In this document: positions 48,651-57,189 of the stretch, piece after piece
Numbering within the stretch: position 1 is the first letter of the stretch
Layout: every line of letters starts with the position of its first letter
NCBI RefSeq assembly: GCF_003427025.1
Contig: NZ_QVAI01000001.1
Span: forward strand, 744,001-808,000
Origin: Jiangella endophytica
GTDB taxonomy: Bacteria > Actinomycetota > Actinomycetes > Jiangellales > Jiangellaceae
Direction: 5' to 3'
Length of the DNA: 64,000 bases
The notes under the pieces: generated by a model
What the model was told of the DNA's origin: nothing
The model's database searches: none
What the model saw: the letters and a program-made list of their open reading frames with translations, nothing else
Program-made: the position numbers and the translations under genes

Positions 48651-49247
48651 GTGTCCGCTGTGGAGGTTCGCGCGGTCTCCGCGCCGTTGCCGTCCTCGTC
48701 CCGGGTCGTCCGCCTGGTCCTGGCCGCCGGCCTCGTGCTGCTCGGCGCCCACCTCGTGCTGAACGCCGCCGCGTTCCGGCTCTTCGAGGCCCGTCTCGCG
48801 GGTCTGGTCACCGGGGCGGTCCTCGATCGTGAGGTCCGCACGATGACCGCCCAGCCGGCCTTCGTCTTCGAGCGTGTGGCCGGCGACGAGTCGACCTGGT
48901 TCGCACTCCACATCACCTCGCAGTGCAGCGCGTTGTTCTTCCTGGTCCCGCTGGCCCTCGTCGCGGCCTTCGTGCTGCTCTCGGGCCGGTCGACGATCCC
49001 GACGCTCGTCGTCGCGGTCCTCGCCGCCGGCGTCCTCCTCGAGCTCGTCAACCTCGCGCGCATCGAGGCGTTGGTGCTCGTCGTGGTGCACGGTGACCCC
49101 TCGATGTTCCGCTGGGTCCACGACACGGTGGGGTCGGCGGCGATGCTCGGTGGCTTCACGATCGCGCTGCTCGTCTTCTTCCGGCTCGGCTTCTTCGGGC
49201 GCCGGGCTCGAGGCCGTCACGCACCTGAGGCCGGGGGGACGACGTGA
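48651..49247 (+). CDS. Exosortase/archaeosortase-family membrane transpeptidase
   Basis: 198 residues, four to five helices (LVLAAGLVLLGAHLVLNAAAF, LFFLVPLALVAAFVLL, TLVVAVLAAGVLLELVNLARI, AMLGGFTIALLVFFRLGFF). The family's invariant Cys, Arg and His are in the right order and context: Cys92 in TSQCSALFF, Arg137 in NLARIEAL, His157 in WVHDTVGS. Exosortases cut C-terminal PEP-CTERM-like signals at the membrane and pass the protein to a surface acceptor. GTG 48651; its stop overlaps the glycosyltransferase start as GTGA. Short for the family but with the core complete. The exact Xrt subfamily cannot be assigned by eye. Confidence 0.8.
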   Translation: MSAVEVRAVSAPLPSSSRVVRLVLAAGLVLLGAHLVLNAAAFRLFEARLAGLVTGAVLDREVRTMTAQPAFVFERVAGDESTWFALHITSQCSALFFLVPLALVAAFVLLSGRSTIPTLVVAVLAAGVLLELVNLARIEALVLVVVHGDPSMFRWVHDTVGSAAMLGGFTIALLVFFRLGFFGRRARGRHAPEAGGTT

Positions 49248-50653
49248 TCGTCCTGCAGACGGCCGCGAGCGTCGTCATCAGCCTGTCGATGGTCTATTTC
49301 CTCATGCTGATGGGCGCCGGCCTGGTCCAGCTCCGGCGCTCGCGCGCACGCCTCGGGGTGCAGAGCGCCGCCACTTACGGTTCCGAACGTGCCGACGTCC
49401 CGGCCGCGATGCCGGTCTACTTCCTGGTGCCCTGCCTCAACGAGGAGGCCGTGATCGGGCAGACCGTCGCGGGCCTCACGAGGCTGGCCGGGACGACGAC
49501 GCTCGTCATCGACGACGGCTCCGACGACGACACGGCGCGGTGCGCGGAACAGGCCGGAGGATTCGGCGTCGAGGTGCTGCGCCGAGAGCTCCCGGAGGCC
49601 CGGCGCGGCAAGGGCGAGGCCCTCAACGCGGGGATCGCCTGGGTGCGCCGCCGGGTGGCCGACCGTGGCGAGGACCCAGCGCGGGTCGTCGTGTGCGTCA
49701 TGGACGCCGACGGGCGGTTGTCCGACGGGGCGCTGGACCACGTGCTGCCGCTCTTCGCCGACGAGAAGGTCGGCGGCGTGCAACTCGCGGTGCGCATCCG
49801 CAACCGCGGCTCGTTCCTGACCCGGTACCAGGACTACCAGTTCTGGGGGATCGCCGCGGTCACGCAGTTCGGACGGCAGGCCACCGGGACGGTGAGCCTC
49901 GGCGGCAACGGCCAGTTCGCGCGGTTGTCGGCCCTGAACACGGCCGGAGCCAAGCCCTGGTCGGCCTCGCTCACCGAGGACCTCGACCTCGCCATCACCC
50001 TCGCGCTCGAGGGCTGGGAGCTGCAGACGACGCCGCACGCCTCCGTCGACCAGCAGGCCGTGGAGAAGCTCCCGCAGCTCATCCGCCAGCGCACGCGCTG
50101 GTACCAGGGCCACATGATGGCGATCCGCCGGCTTCCGGAGATCTGGCGCTCCCGGGACCTCAGCAACGGGAAGGCCCTCGAGCTCACCTCGTACTGCCTG
50201 GTGCCCTGGCTGCTGGACCTGCCGTGGTCGATCCTCTTCCACTACTGCCTGCTCATGCTCGTGCTGCGGTGGGACCAGATCTCGATCGTCGCCGGTGGCG
50301 ACGGCACCGCGGCCGTGGTCCTCGCCGCCGCGTTCTACCTCTTCGCCTTCGCGCCGGCACTGGTCACCGGGTGGGTCTACCACCGGCGAGACCGGAGGTG
50401 GGGCCTGCTCAAGAGCCTGGCGATGGCCAACTCCTTCATCGTCATGAACTACCTCTCCTTCACGTGCGTCTGGCGCGCGCTGCTGCGGATCCTGCGCGGC
50501 CAGACGTCGTGGGACAAGACCGCGCGAGTCCGCGAGGCCGGTGCGCGTCCGGCCACGCCAACCATCGTCACGACCGGGCGCGCAGGGCGCCCGGGAGTGC
50601 AGACCGTCGGGGGCGCAGGGCTCTCGGCTCGACAGGAAGAGAGAACTCGATGA
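49244..50653 (+). CDS. Membrane glycosyltransferase, family 2 (processive, CESA-like)
   Basis: 469 residues. An N-terminal helix, then a cytosolic GT2 domain: VPCLNEE, DDGSDDDT (first UDP-binding Asp), MDADGRL (DxD), SLTEDLDLAI (catalytic TED) and QRTRWYQG (Q-x-x-RW), followed by several C-terminal helices (CLVPWLLDLPWSILFHYCLLMLVL, VVLAAAFYLFAFAPALVTGW). The full D,D,D,QxxRW set indicates a processive or lipid-linked polysaccharide synthase working at the membrane. Coupled by GTGA to the exosortase and by ATGA to the surface-protein gene, so it probably makes or attaches the glycan associated with the sorted protein. Confidence 0.9.
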   Translation: MIVLQTAASVVISLSMVYFLMLMGAGLVQLRRSRARLGVQSAATYGSERADVPAAMPVYFLVPCLNEEAVIGQTVAGLTRLAGTTTLVIDDGSDDDTARCAEQAGGFGVEVLRRELPEARRGKGEALNAGIAWVRRRVADRGEDPARVVVCVMDADGRLSDGALDHVLPLFADEKVGGVQLAVRIRNRGSFLTRYQDYQFWGIAAVTQFGRQATGTVSLGGNGQFARLSALNTAGAKPWSASLTEDLDLAITLALEGWELQTTPHASVDQQAVEKLPQLIRQRTRWYQGHMMAIRRLPEIWRSRDLSNGKALELTSYCLVPWLLDLPWSILFHYCLLMLVLRWDQISIVAGGDGTAAVVLAAAFYLFAFAPALVTGWVYHRRDRRWGLLKSLAMANSFIVMNYLSFTCVWRALLRILRGQTSWDKTARVREAGARPATPTIVTTGRAGRPGVQTVGGAGLSARQEERTR

Positions 50654-52335
50654 GAACGACACTACGGAGGGCATCGCGGGTGGTCGCGACGGCCGGCGTG
50701 TGTGCGGGGCTGGCGCTCTCGGGCTCTGCCATCGCCGTCGCCGAGCCCGCGACGGGCGACGGCACGCAGACGAACCTCCTCTACTCGGCCGACGGCGGGG
50801 CGACGTGGTCGGACTCGGTGACCGCGCAGCGGGGCGAGCAGGTGTTCGCGCGCCTGTTCTACAACACGACGAAGACCACGGACGTCGCCGGCGCGTCCCT
50901 CACGACCCAGATCCCGGACGGGTTCGCCTACGTGCCGGGCAGCACGCGCAACGTGCTCGCCCCGGAGGGCAACCTCGCGACCGGGACCGCCGGTTCGGGG
51001 GCGAAGGTCGCGACCATCGCCGACTCGGTGTGGTCCGGTGGCACCCTGACGGTGTCGCCGTCGGCCGGCTTCAACGGTGAGTCGAACGCCTCGCAGAGCG
51101 GCGTGCTGCGCACCGGCATCAAGCGCTACCTGAACCTGCAGGAGTGCGTCTTCACCTACATCGACCCGACGCCGCCCAACGACTACGACACCCGGATCAT
51201 CGGTCCGGGCGGGAGGAGCGCGAACTCGAACGTCTCCAACACCGCCGACGCCGCCGCGGCCTGTGGCCCCGGGAGTGGCGTGTACACCGATCTCACGCAG
51301 TCACGGGTCCGTGCGATCGACCTGCTCGGGAATCGGTACCTGAACCTGCACCAGTGCAACTACGTGGCCTCGAACGCCGGCACGCCGGTGAACAACTTCG
51401 ACAACCGGATCGTGGGTGCGGGCGGCCGCTCCAGCGGGACGAACGCGTCGAACACGCCCGACACCTCGCCGAACTGCGGCACCGGGGACGCGTTCTACAC
51501 GAACGAGCCGAGCACCTTCGTCGCGGCGGTGGACCTGCTGGGCAACCGCTACCTGAACCTCCAGCAGTGCGTGTACTCGCACGCCGACGGCCAGACCAAC
51601 CTGTTCGACAGCCGGTGGATCGGCGCCAACCGGGCCCGCACGGCGAACACGAACGCGTCGAACACCCCGGACACGACCGCCGCCTGCGCCAACACGTCCG
51701 GCGCCTACGAGGGCACCGTCTCCAACCAGGTGGCCGCACTGGACCTGGTCGACCCGGCGCGCGGTACGGGCTACGTGCAGTTCACGCTCACCTCGGAGGC
51801 GCCGGAGACGCCGGCGTGCGGGGAGACGGTGTCGCTGCCGGAGGTCTCGTCGACGCGCACGGGCACGCTGAGCGGTCCGGGCACCGGTGCGCCGGCGTCC
51901 TCGGCAGACGTGACGCTCGCGGCGTTCGAGGAGACGGGCGACGCGTGCTCGGACGAGTTGACGGCGAACCTCGACGAGGAGACCACTCCGCGGCGCGCGC
52001 CGATCGACATCGACGTGCTGGCCAATGACGACGTCCCGGACGGCGTCACGGTCGAGGTGTCCGGGCCGACGTCGGGCCCGTCGGGCGGCTCGGTCGTGCT
52101 CAACGAGGACGGGACGTTCACCTACACGCCTGACGACGACTTCTGGGGGACGGACACGTTCACCTACACGATCACCGACGAGGACGGGAACTCGTCGGTC
52201 GGCACCGTGCGGGTCACGGTGACCGAGAACGAGGACGGCACCCCGCTCGTCGCTCCCGGCGCGGCACTCGTCGCCGGGCTGCTCGGCGCCGGGCTCCTCG
52301 GCCTGCGCCGCCGCCGCGAGGCAGCGTCGCACTGA
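50650..52335 (+). CDS. Secreted repeat protein with exosortase-type C-terminal tail
   Basis: 561 residues. Signal peptide (RRASRVVATAGVCAGLALSGSAIAVA), a DUF11-like beta domain (NLLYSADGGATWSDSVTAQRGEQVFARLFYNTT), three tandem 70-71 residue repeats each beginning RYLNLxxC and containing DxRIxGxGGRS and NxSNTxDxxxxCG (starting at nt 51121, 51331 and 51544), an Ig/cadherin-like domain (DVLANDDVPDG... GTFTYTPDDDFWGTDTFTYTITDEDG), and the tail TPLVAPGAALVAGLLGAGLLGLRRRRE. That tail has the GLLGxGLLGLRRRR form of PEP-CTERM signals without a PEP. Probable substrate of the exosortase encoded two genes upstream. A terminator hairpin follows. Confidence 0.82.
   Translation: MRTTLRRASRVVATAGVCAGLALSGSAIAVAEPATGDGTQTNLLYSADGGATWSDSVTAQRGEQVFARLFYNTTKTTDVAGASLTTQIPDGFAYVPGSTRNVLAPEGNLATGTAGSGAKVATIADSVWSGGTLTVSPSAGFNGESNASQSGVLRTGIKRYLNLQECVFTYIDPTPPNDYDTRIIGPGGRSANSNVSNTADAAAACGPGSGVYTDLTQSRVRAIDLLGNRYLNLHQCNYVASNAGTPVNNFDNRIVGAGGRSSGTNASNTPDTSPNCGTGDAFYTNEPSTFVAAVDLLGNRYLNLQQCVYSHADGQTNLFDSRWIGANRARTANTNASNTPDTTAACANTSGAYEGTVSNQVAALDLVDPARGTGYVQFTLTSEAPETPACGETVSLPEVSSTRTGTLSGPGTGAPASSADVTLAAFEETGDACSDELTANLDEETTPRRAPIDIDVLANDDVPDGVTVEVSGPTSGPSGGSVVLNEDGTFTYTPDDDFWGTDTFTYTITDEDGNSSVGTVRVTVTENEDGTPLVAPGAALVAGLLGAGLLGLRRRREAASH
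51121..51740 (+). repeat. Three tandem coding repeats of 210-213 bp
   Basis: Units start at 51121, 51331 and 51544, each encoding RYLNLxxC...GGRS...NxSNTxD...C. DNA identity is highest over TACCTGAACCTGCA-type starts. Each unit has a matched pair of cysteines, suggesting one disulfide per module. Confidence 0.85.
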
Positions 52336-52354
52336 CCTGACGCACCTCGCCAGT

Positions 52355-52392
52355 GACGGGGTGCCCGGCCGCGGGCTGCCGGGCACCCCGTC
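52355..52392 (+). terminator. Terminator hairpin after the exosortase cassette
   Basis: A 14-bp perfect stem GACGGGGTGCCCGG (52355-52368) / CCGGGCACCCCGTC (52379-52392) with a 10-nt loop, 20 bases after the surface-protein stop and 42 before the epimerase start. It separates the four-gene cassette from the epimerase gene unless readthrough occurs. Confidence 0.85.
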
Positions 52393-52433
52393 GCACCACG
52401 AACACGCACCGGAACGAACGACATGGGGGAGCA

Positions 52434-53618
52434 ATGGCGATGCACGTGACCGACGGACGCAAGCGGGTGGCGTTCCTCTACGGCACCAGGCCGGAGGCGA
52501 TCAAGATGGCACCCGTGGTCGCGGCGGTGCGACGAACGCCGGGCCTGGTTCCCGTCGTCGTCACATCGGGGCAGCATCGGGAGATCCTGGACCAGGTCAA
52601 CGCCCTGTTCGGCATCGTCCCCGACCACGACCTCGCGCTGCTGCGGCCGGGGCAGACACTCGACGGCGTCGTGGCCGGGGCACTGCGCGGGTTCGGCACC
52701 TACCTGGACGAGGCACCGGTGGACGCGGTCGTCGTCCAAGGGGACACCAGCACCGCGTTCGCGGGAGCGCTCGCGGCCTACCACCGTCACATCCCGGTCG
52801 TCCACGTCGAGGCCGGGCTGCGGACCGGGGACCTGTACTCGCCGTTCCCGGAAGAAGGGAACCGGCGGTTCGTCGGCGTCGTGGCGGACCTGCACTGCGC
52901 TCCGACGCGGGCCGCGGCGGCCAACCTGAGTGTGGAGAACGTGCCCGCCGGCCGCGTCATCGTCACGGGCAACACCGTGATCGACGCGCTCATGTGGGCG
53001 GTCGAGCACCAGCGGGTGACGGAGAACCCGCTCATCGATGCCGCGATCGGGCAGGGGCGGCGGATCGTCACGGTCACGCTGCACCGGCGCGAGTCGTGGG
53101 ACGGTGGCATCCGCGAGGTCGCGGCGGCCGTCGCCCGCGTGGCCCGCCGGCAACCCGACGTGCTCGTCGTCCTCCCGATGCATCCCAACCCCGTCGTCCG
53201 CGCGGAGCTGCGACCGCTCCTCGACCCGGTCCCCAACGTCCATCTCGCCGAGCCGATGAGCTACGCGCCGTTCTGCCGCCTGCTCGCCTGCTCCACGGTC
53301 GTCGTGACGGACTCCGGCGGTGTCCAGGAGGAGGCGCCCGCCCTCGACGTGCCGGTGATCGTCACCAGGGAAACGACGGAGCGGCCGGAGGCGGTACAGG
53401 TGGGCGCCGCCCTGCTCGTCGGGACGGACCGGGACCGCATCGCCACGACACTGGAGAAGTTGCTCACCGACGACCTCCTCCACAAGCGCATGGCGTCGGC
53501 GCCCAGCCCTTTCGGCGACGGGCGCGCAGCGGACCGCATCGCCGCGGCGGTCAGCGACCTGCTGTCCGTGCGCCGGCTCGCGGACGTGGGCGACCGCGTG
53601 GGCACGTCCGCCTCGTAG
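52434..53618 (+). CDS. wecB: UDP-N-acetylglucosamine 2-epimerase (non-hydrolysing)
   Basis: 394 residues. Typical motifs in order: FLYGTRPEAIKMAPV, TSGQHREI, VVVQGDTSTAFAGALAAY, VVHVEAGLRTGDLYSPFPEEGNRR, TGNTVIDAL, TLHRRESWDGGI, and TDSGGVQEEAPALDVPVIVTRETTERPEA. It interconverts UDP-GlcNAc and UDP-ManNAc, supplying a precursor for surface polysaccharide. ATG 52434 has a GGGGGAG-type site upstream. Following the exosortase/GT2 cassette, it likely provides the sugar nucleotide for that system, though a terminator lies between. Confidence 0.92.
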   Translation: MAMHVTDGRKRVAFLYGTRPEAIKMAPVVAAVRRTPGLVPVVVTSGQHREILDQVNALFGIVPDHDLALLRPGQTLDGVVAGALRGFGTYLDEAPVDAVVVQGDTSTAFAGALAAYHRHIPVVHVEAGLRTGDLYSPFPEEGNRRFVGVVADLHCAPTRAAAANLSVENVPAGRVIVTGNTVIDALMWAVEHQRVTENPLIDAAIGQGRRIVTVTLHRRESWDGGIREVAAAVARVARRQPDVLVVLPMHPNPVVRAELRPLLDPVPNVHLAEPMSYAPFCRLLACSTVVVTDSGGVQEEAPALDVPVIVTRETTERPEAVQVGAALLVGTDRDRIATTLEKLLTDDLLHKRMASAPSPFGDGRAADRIAAAVSDLLSVRRLADVGDRVGTSAS

Positions 53619-53715
53619 TCGTCTCGGCGTTTGATCGCGTTCATTATGTTCAGTTATTCTCCTAGTGCGCACGCGTGTGGGCCGGCATGCACACCGTCTG
53701 GACATGAGGAACGCA

Positions 53716-54978
53716 ATGGCACGAGGAGCGCACGACGATCCCGGGACCGGGAACGCCGACAGCGATGCGCCGCAGGTGCAGGCGATGGTGGCGCTTCCTC
53801 CGATGAGCTCGGACTCGAGGCACGAGGTGCTCGTGGCACGTGCTCGGGAGCGCGGTTTCGCCCGGGTGGCGGACCTCGCCGCGGAGCTCGGCGTCTCTGG
53901 CATGACCATCCGCCGCGATCTCGACCTGCTCGAGAGTCGCGGGCTGGTCAAACGCGTCCGTGGTGGCGTCGTCGCAGGTCACGGCACGTCCGGGGGTGCG
54001 ACGTCCGAGTTCGCCGAGGTCGATGCCGCGGCCGAGACGCAGGCCCGCCACATCGGCGTGCTGGTCCCTGACCTCGGGTTCTACGCCGGCGATCGTGGGC
54101 CGGGCGTCGCCCAGGCCCCCGATGCCCGGTACTACTTCCAGCAGGTGCTGGCGGGCGCGCGCGCAGAGCTGGAGAGAGCGGGCGTTCGCGCGCGCCTGAT
54201 GTTCTCGCCGATGCCCGAGCGTCTCGATTCGGCCGCCTCCGGGGTCATCCAGGCGCACGAGCGCCGGCTCGTGGACGAACTGCTGACCTCCGGCGCGAGC
54301 GGCCTCCTGTTCAGCCCCAATGGCACCGACGGCTCCATGGACGACTACCTGGAGTGGCTGAGCGCCTTGCCGATTCCCGTCGTCCTGATGGAACGCGAAC
54401 TCGCGGCCGACTCCATCGCGCCGAAGATCTCGTCGGTGCGGACGGCGCACGAGGTCGGCGTGCGCATGGCCGTCACTCACCTGTACGAGCAGGGACATCG
54501 GCGGATCCTCGTCCTGCGACATCTGCAGTCGCAGACAGCCGAGTCCATCCATCAGGGCTGGCTACGGGTGGCGGCCGCACTCGACCTCGATCACGGTCTG
54601 ACGCTGGCCGTCTCGGACCTGGCCGACTGGCCCGCGGAAGCGACGGTCGACGCGTTCTTGCGTGAACAGCTCGAACGCGGTGTCACAGCGATGCTGTGCC
54701 ACAACGACAACAACGCGTTCATGGTCCTGCGACGGCTCCAGGCCATGGGTCTGCACGTGCCCCGCGACGTCTCACTGATCAGCTACGACGACGACTTCGC
54801 CGAGCTCTTCGATCCGCCGATGACGGCGGTCGCTCCGCCACGCCAGTACGTGGGACGGCTGGCTGCTCGGCTGCTGGCAGACCGCTTCGACGGCCTGCCG
54901 GTGGGTGCCGCGCACGTGCGGGTCGAGCCGGGGCTGGTGCTGCGCCAGTCGGTCGGTCGCGCGCCCTCGTCCGTCTGA
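53716..54978 (+). CDS. Hybrid regulator: DeoR-type HTH with LacI-type sensor domain
   Basis: 420 residues. The HTH RHEVLVARARERGFARVADLAAELGVSGMTIRRDLDLLESRGLVKRVRGG (about residues 30-80) is the DeoR type, not LacI. Residues 110-420 are a periplasmic-binding-fold LacI/GalR effector domain (IGVLVPDLGFYAG, GLLFSPNGTDG, VGVRMAVTHLYEQGHRRILVL, AMLCHNDNNAFMVLRRLQAMGLHVPRDVSLISYDDDF). Starts at ATG 53716 or ATG 53704; AGGA is 5 bases before the former. It most likely controls the carbohydrate ABC operon starting 228 bases downstream, whose promoter carries an inverted repeat. Confidence 0.88.
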   Translation: MARGAHDDPGTGNADSDAPQVQAMVALPPMSSDSRHEVLVARARERGFARVADLAAELGVSGMTIRRDLDLLESRGLVKRVRGGVVAGHGTSGGATSEFAEVDAAAETQARHIGVLVPDLGFYAGDRGPGVAQAPDARYYFQQVLAGARAELERAGVRARLMFSPMPERLDSAASGVIQAHERRLVDELLTSGASGLLFSPNGTDGSMDDYLEWLSALPIPVVLMERELAADSIAPKISSVRTAHEVGVRMAVTHLYEQGHRRILVLRHLQSQTAESIHQGWLRVAAALDLDHGLTLAVSDLADWPAEATVDAFLREQLERGVTAMLCHNDNNAFMVLRRLQAMGLHVPRDVSLISYDDDFAELFDPPMTAVAPPRQYVGRLAARLLADRFDGLPVGAAHVRVEPGLVLRQSVGRAPSSV

Positions 54979-55104
54979 TTCCCCGCCCGGCCCGGCAGGT
55001 CCCCTTCCCGCGCCCGGGCGCGCCGGCGCGGGCTCCTCGTCCTCGCGACGGTGGCGGCGTCGCCCGTCGCTGCCGCGGCCGCCACTCGAGCCTGCCCGGC
55101 GCTC

Positions 55105-55145
55105 TTGACACGGTCGAGACCGATCGTTCAACATGTTCCATGTTG
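55105..55145 (+). promoter_or_regulatory. Promoter with operator inverted repeat for the second ABC operon
   Basis: A consensus -35 box TTGACA (55105-55110) is followed after 18 bases by CAACAT (55129-55134) as -10. The inverted repeat CAACATG-TTC-CATGTTG (55129-55145) covers the -10 box, so a bound repressor would block transcription. GTTCAA/TTGAAC half sites continue to about 55170. The encoded DeoR/LacI hybrid just upstream is the obvious candidate to bind it. Confidence 0.7.
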
Positions 55146-55205
55146 CACACGAGGTCGAACTTTTGAACATCCCCTGATTCGAGGGCGAATCGAGAGGAAC
55201 CGCCG

Positions 55206-56159
55206 ATGAGCCGAGCCGCGGTCCCCGTCGCCGTGCGGCGCCCGCATTCGGCCCGCGAACGGTTCCGGCAGAACTGGCCGCTCACCCTCTTCCTGATCCC
55301 GGGCACGATCGTGCTCGTCACGTTCCACTATCTGCCGCTGGCCGGGAACGTCATCGCTTTCAAGGACTATCTGCCGTTCGTCGGGATCGCCGATTCGCCC
55401 TGGGTGGGCTGGGAGAACTTCCGTGTTCTCGTCAGCGGCGATCCTGCCTTCGTCAACGCGCTCACGAACACGCTCGTCATCACGCTGGTGCAGACGATCC
55501 TGGTCTTCCCGGCACCCATCGCGCTCGCGCTCCTGCTGAACAGCCTCGTGTCGGAGCGGGCCAAGCGCGTGGTCCAGACGGTCGTGTACCTTCCCCACTT
55601 CCTGTCGTGGGTGGTCGTCGTCGCGATCTTCCAGCAGTTCCTCGGCGGTTCCGGGATGCTCAACACCTGGCTGCGTGGCAACGGCGGCGACGGCCTGCAG
55701 ATCATCGGGAATCCCGACACGTTCATCGCGCTGCTGACGTCTCAGGTGATGTGGAAGGACACCGGATGGGCGACCATCCTGTTCCTCGCGGTGCTGTCGA
55801 CCATTCCGCAGGAGCTCTACGAGGCCGGCAGCGTGGACGGTGCCTCCCGGACGCGGCAGATGTGGCACATCACGCTGCCGGCGATGCGCGGCATCATCAT
55901 CCTGCTCCTCATCCTGAAGCTCGGTGACTCCCTCACCGTCGGGTTCGAGCAGATCCTGCTCCAGCAGGCCGCCGTCGGCACTCACGCGTCGGAGGTGCTC
56001 GACACGCACGTCTACAACAACGGCGTGATCGGCGGGAACTGGGGCGTGTCGGCGGCGGTGGGGCTGGTCAAGGGAGTCGTGAGCGTGGTGCTCGTCCTCG
56101 TGGCCAATCGTGTCGCCCACATCTTCGGTGAGGACGGTGTCTACCGCCGTGGCAGTTGA
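55206..56159 (+). CDS. ABC transporter permease (LplB type)
   Basis: 317 residues, six helices (LTLFLIPGTIVLVTFHYLPLAGNVIAFKDY, TLVITLVQTILVFPAPIALALLLNSL, VVQTVVYLPHFLSWVVVVAIFQQFLG and others). The EAA loop is YEAGSVDGASRTRQMWHITLPAMRGI. Sequence style matches LplB of the CUT1 transporters that import complex polysaccharide breakdown products and use a long LplA-like binding protein, which is present here. First gene of the operon downstream of the repressed promoter. Confidence 0.92.
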   Translation: MSRAAVPVAVRRPHSARERFRQNWPLTLFLIPGTIVLVTFHYLPLAGNVIAFKDYLPFVGIADSPWVGWENFRVLVSGDPAFVNALTNTLVITLVQTILVFPAPIALALLLNSLVSERAKRVVQTVVYLPHFLSWVVVVAIFQQFLGGSGMLNTWLRGNGGDGLQIIGNPDTFIALLTSQVMWKDTGWATILFLAVLSTIPQELYEAGSVDGASRTRQMWHITLPAMRGIIILLLILKLGDSLTVGFEQILLQQAAVGTHASEVLDTHVYNNGVIGGNWGVSAAVGLVKGVVSVVLVLVANRVAHIFGEDGVYRRGS

Positions 56160-57108
56160 TCAGACCGAGGTCGTGGCGCCCGCGCCCAGGCGCACCACCG
56201 TGCGGCCGGTCCGGCGTCGGGGCCGCCGCATGATCGGCGGGCAGCCGATGCCTCGACCCGTCGCCCGGGTGGTCAAGGGCATCGTGCTCACGATCGTCTG
56301 CGCGCTGGTGATCATTCCGTTCCTCGGGATCTTCGCGACGTCGGTGGCTCCGGCAGGCCAACTCGCCGCGAACAACGGGTTCGTGCTCTGGCCCGAGGCG
56401 TTCAGCCTCGACGCCTACCGATCGATCCTGAGCGGCGGAGTGGTGTCCGGCGCCCTCGTCATCTCCGTCGGCGTGACACTCGTCGGGACCGCGTTGTCGT
56501 TGTCGGCCACGGCACTGATGGCCTACGCCCTTGCCCGGCCGAGCACGATCGGACGCGCCCCGGTGCTGACCCTGCTGCTCCTGAGCCTGCTGTTCACGCC
56601 CGGAATGATCCCCACCTATCTGATCGTGAAGCAGATCGGGTTGCTGGACTCCCTGTGGGCACTGATCCTGCCCTCGATGTTGTCGGCGTTCAACGTCATC
56701 GTGATGCGATCGTTCTTCCAGGGCATTCCCGGCGAGCTGATCGACTCGGCGAAGATCGACGGTGCGACCGAATGGCAGATCTTCCGGTTGATCAGCCTGC
56801 CGCTGTCGAAGGCCGTGCTCGCCGTCATCGGCCTCTTCTACGCCGTCCAGTACTGGAACGCGTTCTTCAACGCGCTCCTGTACCTCAATGACTCGTCCCT
56901 GTGGCCGCTGCAGATGGTGTTGCGCACGTACGTCGTGAACGGCACGAATCTCAGCCCCGCGGACCTGGGCCCGACGGAGATCCTGCCACCCCAGCCCGCG
57001 ATCCAGATGGCGATCCTCGTCGTCTCCTTCCTCCCCATCGTCTGCGTCTACCCGTTCCTGCAGAAGTACTTCGCGAAAGGCGTGCTGACCGGCGCCGTCA
57101 AGGGCTGA
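56137..57108 (+). CDS. ABC transporter permease (LplC/YtcP type)
   Basis: 323 residues. After a 50-residue Arg-rich cytosolic N terminus, six helices (VKGIVLTIVCALVIIPFLGIFATSVAP etc.). The EAA loop is SAKIDGATEWQIFRLISLPLSKAVLAVIG; YAVQYWNAFFNALLYLNDSSLWPLQMVLR and the ending FLQKYFAKGVLTGAVKG are hallmark LplC/YtcP features. GTG 56137 lies inside the end of the previous gene (23-base overlap). Confidence 0.92.
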   Translation: MSTAVAVDQTEVVAPAPRRTTVRPVRRRGRRMIGGQPMPRPVARVVKGIVLTIVCALVIIPFLGIFATSVAPAGQLAANNGFVLWPEAFSLDAYRSILSGGVVSGALVISVGVTLVGTALSLSATALMAYALARPSTIGRAPVLTLLLLSLLFTPGMIPTYLIVKQIGLLDSLWALILPSMLSAFNVIVMRSFFQGIPGELIDSAKIDGATEWQIFRLISLPLSKAVLAVIGLFYAVQYWNAFFNALLYLNDSSLWPLQMVLRTYVVNGTNLSPADLGPTEILPPQPAIQMAILVVSFLPIVCVYPFLQKYFAKGVLTGAVKG

Positions 57109-57189
57109 TCGGTCACCCGCGACGGGCTGCTACCGGCTCGTCGCCCCTCCCGGCACCGTTACCCGAACCCCTCAGCGTGGAGGTTCCTC

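Noticed and set aside
51121-51740. A CRISPR-like repeat array
   Set aside because: The repeats are long coding modules of a surface protein with no spacer structure; no cas genes are present.
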